Shown piece by piece: positions 61,638 to 64,000 of a stretch of DNA of 64,000 nucleotides. The stretch covers positions 124,001 through 188,000 of the forward strand of contig SJOL01008523.1 of the NCBI GenBank assembly GCA_004794785.1, read 5' to 3'. Position 1 is the first letter of the stretch. Each line of letters opens with the position of its first letter. The notes below the pieces were generated by a model. That model saw only the letters and a list, made by a program, of their open reading frames with translations. It did no database searches and was not told where the DNA came from. The stretch comes from Opisthorchis felineus. Taxonomy: Eukaryota > Platyhelminthes > Trematoda > Opisthorchiida > Opisthorchiidae. The position numbers and the translations under genes were made by a program.

Positions 61638-62330
61638 AAAATATTTGCATGGGTTTGTTTTAACCCAGTCTATTTCCATCATCCCGATTATGCTGCCACA
61701 GTTGCTCACACAGGCTAGGAGACGAATTTCCTGAGATGAGACGGAGTAGGTTTCCTCTCGGTCGGAAAGACATGAAAATCCGTTCTAAGTTCATTGGAAA
61801 TTTGTCTATAGATCAAATTGAGTTTTACTTGTTTTTTACGCATGTTCAAAATCCACAGTAATTAGTCAACAAATATTTCAACAGAGTAGCTCTATCATCG
61901 GTTGCGTTGTATGAACTGTGGATCAGTCCGTCCTATGTGGCGGTGCAAGGAAGAATTGAGCTGAGTTCACTGAGTTTGTGATGAATATTGACATGTCGTT
62001 TCATTTGAGCTTTGGTGGTACGACTTCCGTGAACTTCAATGAAATGCAGATAGAAACTCTACCGAAATAACTTCACTAACACTATATTCTGTCATATTAA
62101 TTTTCAGCAGTCTATCCCTTTTGTATTGTACGTCATGCCAATAATAACACATTTTCCTCCAGTTTCCTTTTCCGTCAAGCAAGTACATAATTACGATCTG
62201 ATAAAGTTATTTACATAGAGGCAGAGCTGGTAATTTTTTACAGAGTGGCATAACAATCGGTCAGTGCAAAAAGAACCAGAGTAAGGTAAACGGCCATTTG
62301 TTGCAATTCCTAATTGATTCCATGGTCATT
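61638..62330 (+). repeat. Duplicated segment, copy 2
   Basis: Diverged copy of 57955-58720. The conserved core is 61940-62055. Relative to copy 1 it carries one in-frame three-base insertion and about five substitutions over the 78 bases at 61975-62055. An in-frame TGA lies a few codons upstream of the core, so if the core codes, the open part must start inside it. Confidence 0.6.
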
Positions 62331-64000
62331 TTGGGTTTGGTAAAGTGTGCTTCTGTATTTACCGATTCTCACGAAAATCCACGACAATCTCCACAATAAT
62401 TATAAGTCGGATTAAAACAGAATTTAGGCGTTTTAGATCATACCAACATGTTTCGAGTGAATTTGATCCGATATGGAAGCATTCACCGTACACACCCTAA
62501 TTTGCTTGTCATCCTTCTATAGCTTTTCTGGTGCGGAATGTTGTAGATAATTGAGTGCTATGTACACCTGAATGTGGCGTCTTCAGTTTATTCAAGCTTG
62601 ATACATGTGTTTCCCTCTTACCCCCAAAATCTCCTTTCTGGAGACCTCCTTTTGGGATACGACGTATGAAACCAAGACTAGGCGAATAACTACTGCAGCT
62701 TGAATATAATTTCAAAACTTTGGGATTGCCTTCTGAATGATTAGAAAGCAAATAGGAAATAAGTGAATTAGCTTTTCTGACCCCGTGTGAGGTCTCTTCT
62801 TAATTCCATTAGCTACCGTGACCATACTGAAAGGTGACATTTACTCATTAGGTTTGAGGATGGACTGATTAGAGAATTCAGTGGGGTATAGTAGTTGTCC
62901 CAAATGTTTAAATTGCTGTTCCGAAAGTGGTGCCGTTAGAAAGTTTCATACATTCTTTTATTCAAAAACTGGCTAACGGAGTTTGCGGCATCAACAGCGA
63001 GAGATACCAAATCAATGATTGATTGCTGATCCTTGATGGAATCAGCTGCGTTTGTGGTATTCGGAAACCGGCGCACGTTAGTCTCGTCTGATTGTCACCT
63101 CAAAATGTTTGGAATTTCTTCCCGACAACCGCGACAAACTGATAAACTGCCGCGAGAGATTTAAACGGCCAACTCCGGCCATGTTTGAAAATAACCGGTT
63201 CAATAAAACTGATGCTGCATTCAAATGAAAATCTATTTCTAAATTACGCAGCCAAAGTTTGGTTTTCTTGTAGATACAACCGATCTTTGTGCTGCACACC
63301 TTTCCCAGTAAATACTCTTATATAACCAAACTAAAATTTTGTGTCCCTTCCTAGTAAATTTGGATCCACTGTTGAAGGTGACAGTACAGTATACAGGGTT
63401 CCATTGACATATGCAGTTAGTAAATAGTCATGCTTTATGGAAACTCAGTTAAAATAACTGCCTGGTTGTTTTCCACCTATACACTCAGTATTTATTGGAT
63501 TTTCCTGAATTTCGAGGAATTATGTGGACTTGCCGTAAACTATCAGATAGAATCAGATCCAAATATTTTGTGGGGAACGTATCACCTCGAACCTTTCCGA
63601 GGGGTAAATTGGAGGCATCAAATGCTAACAGATGAACGAAAAACTAAACGATTTGCTCAATGGAACTTCGAATTTAATAACAGTGACCTACGTGCTTGTT
63701 GGGACAACAAGATAAATGACAATGAAATCTTTTATACTTTGCTTCTCGGGTCAAGATGACTCCAAACACCATGAAAGCCACTTACTTACAAACCCCGACT
63801 TAAGCTCCAGTACGTCGATTCCACTCTGGCCAAACCTACGCCACAAGTGTCCACGTATGTGCCATCATGTTCAAAGGGAGTGTGGGAAATAAAATAAAAT
63901 GTCGCCTATCAAACGCACTACAACGTTTCTCCATTTGCATTCCATAAGCTATTCTTCAGTGCCACGGTTAACGTGTCCTTATTGAAACGTACGTTTCTTA
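62331..64000. other. Non-coding stretch to the window end
   Basis: No gene is supported. The plus-strand frame at 63430-63759 (109 codons) has a hydrophobic start and a polar end but no recognisable domain. It is within chance length. Confidence 0.4.

Noticed and set aside
63430..63759. 109-codon frame near the window end
   Set aside because: Hydrophobic start and polar end but no family, and no splice or initiation context.
1..64000. Prokaryotic operons, CRISPR arrays, rRNA genes, or full-length LTR or LINE elements
   Set aside because: No long coding frames, no regularly spaced repeats with spacers, no rRNA-like sequence, and no reverse transcriptase or gag motifs could be recognised on either strand.

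Overview
The window is eukaryotic, most likely animal, nuclear DNA of very low gene density. It has no operon-like packing, no ORF longer than about 163 codons (close to what chance gives at this base composition), scattered splice-like signals, microsatellites, and several families of short interspersed repeats. One repeat family carries a type I hammerhead ribozyme that resembles the Schistosoma ribozyme in its short stem II, CAAGAA-type loop II and very short stem III. Together with the sparse genes this suggests a flatworm (trematode or cestode), but that assignment is inference.

The best-supported and most interesting content is this ribozyme-bearing retroelement family. I see three fold-back insertions (19.6-20.2 kb, 38.6-39.1 kb, 47.7-47.9 kb), each flanked by an exact 11-13 bp direct repeat that looks like a target-site duplication. 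Each is two divergent copies of a sequence unit of about 293-309 nt. In two of them the unit runs past one full period, so the template was multimeric or circular. Four ribozymes keep all conserved core bases or nearly all (two in the first insertion, one in each of the others). Decayed relatives lie at 30.3, 37.0, 37.6 and 51.4 kb. The organisation matches non-autonomous hammerhead elements (Sm-alpha-like elements, retrozymes, Penelope-associated repeats): transcription, self-cleavage into units, probable circularisation, and reinsertion by a reverse transcriptase encoded elsewhere. No reverse transcriptase gene is visible here.

Other repeats are two copies of a tRNA-derived SINE (15.8 and 51.7 kb), a possible third SINE (5.3 kb), an unrelated 207-bp hairpin element (24.6 kb), a diverged duplication (58.0-58.7 and 61.6-62.3 kb) with an unusually conserved core, and simple repeats at 20.4, 21.7, 35.0 and 50.0 kb.

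No protein-coding gene can be assigned with confidence. I list a few candidate exons because they combine an open frame with plausible splice sites or a membrane-segment pattern. The best is at 33.63-33.82 kb on the plus strand. All are low confidence. The remaining DNA is intergenic or intronic with nothing I can support.
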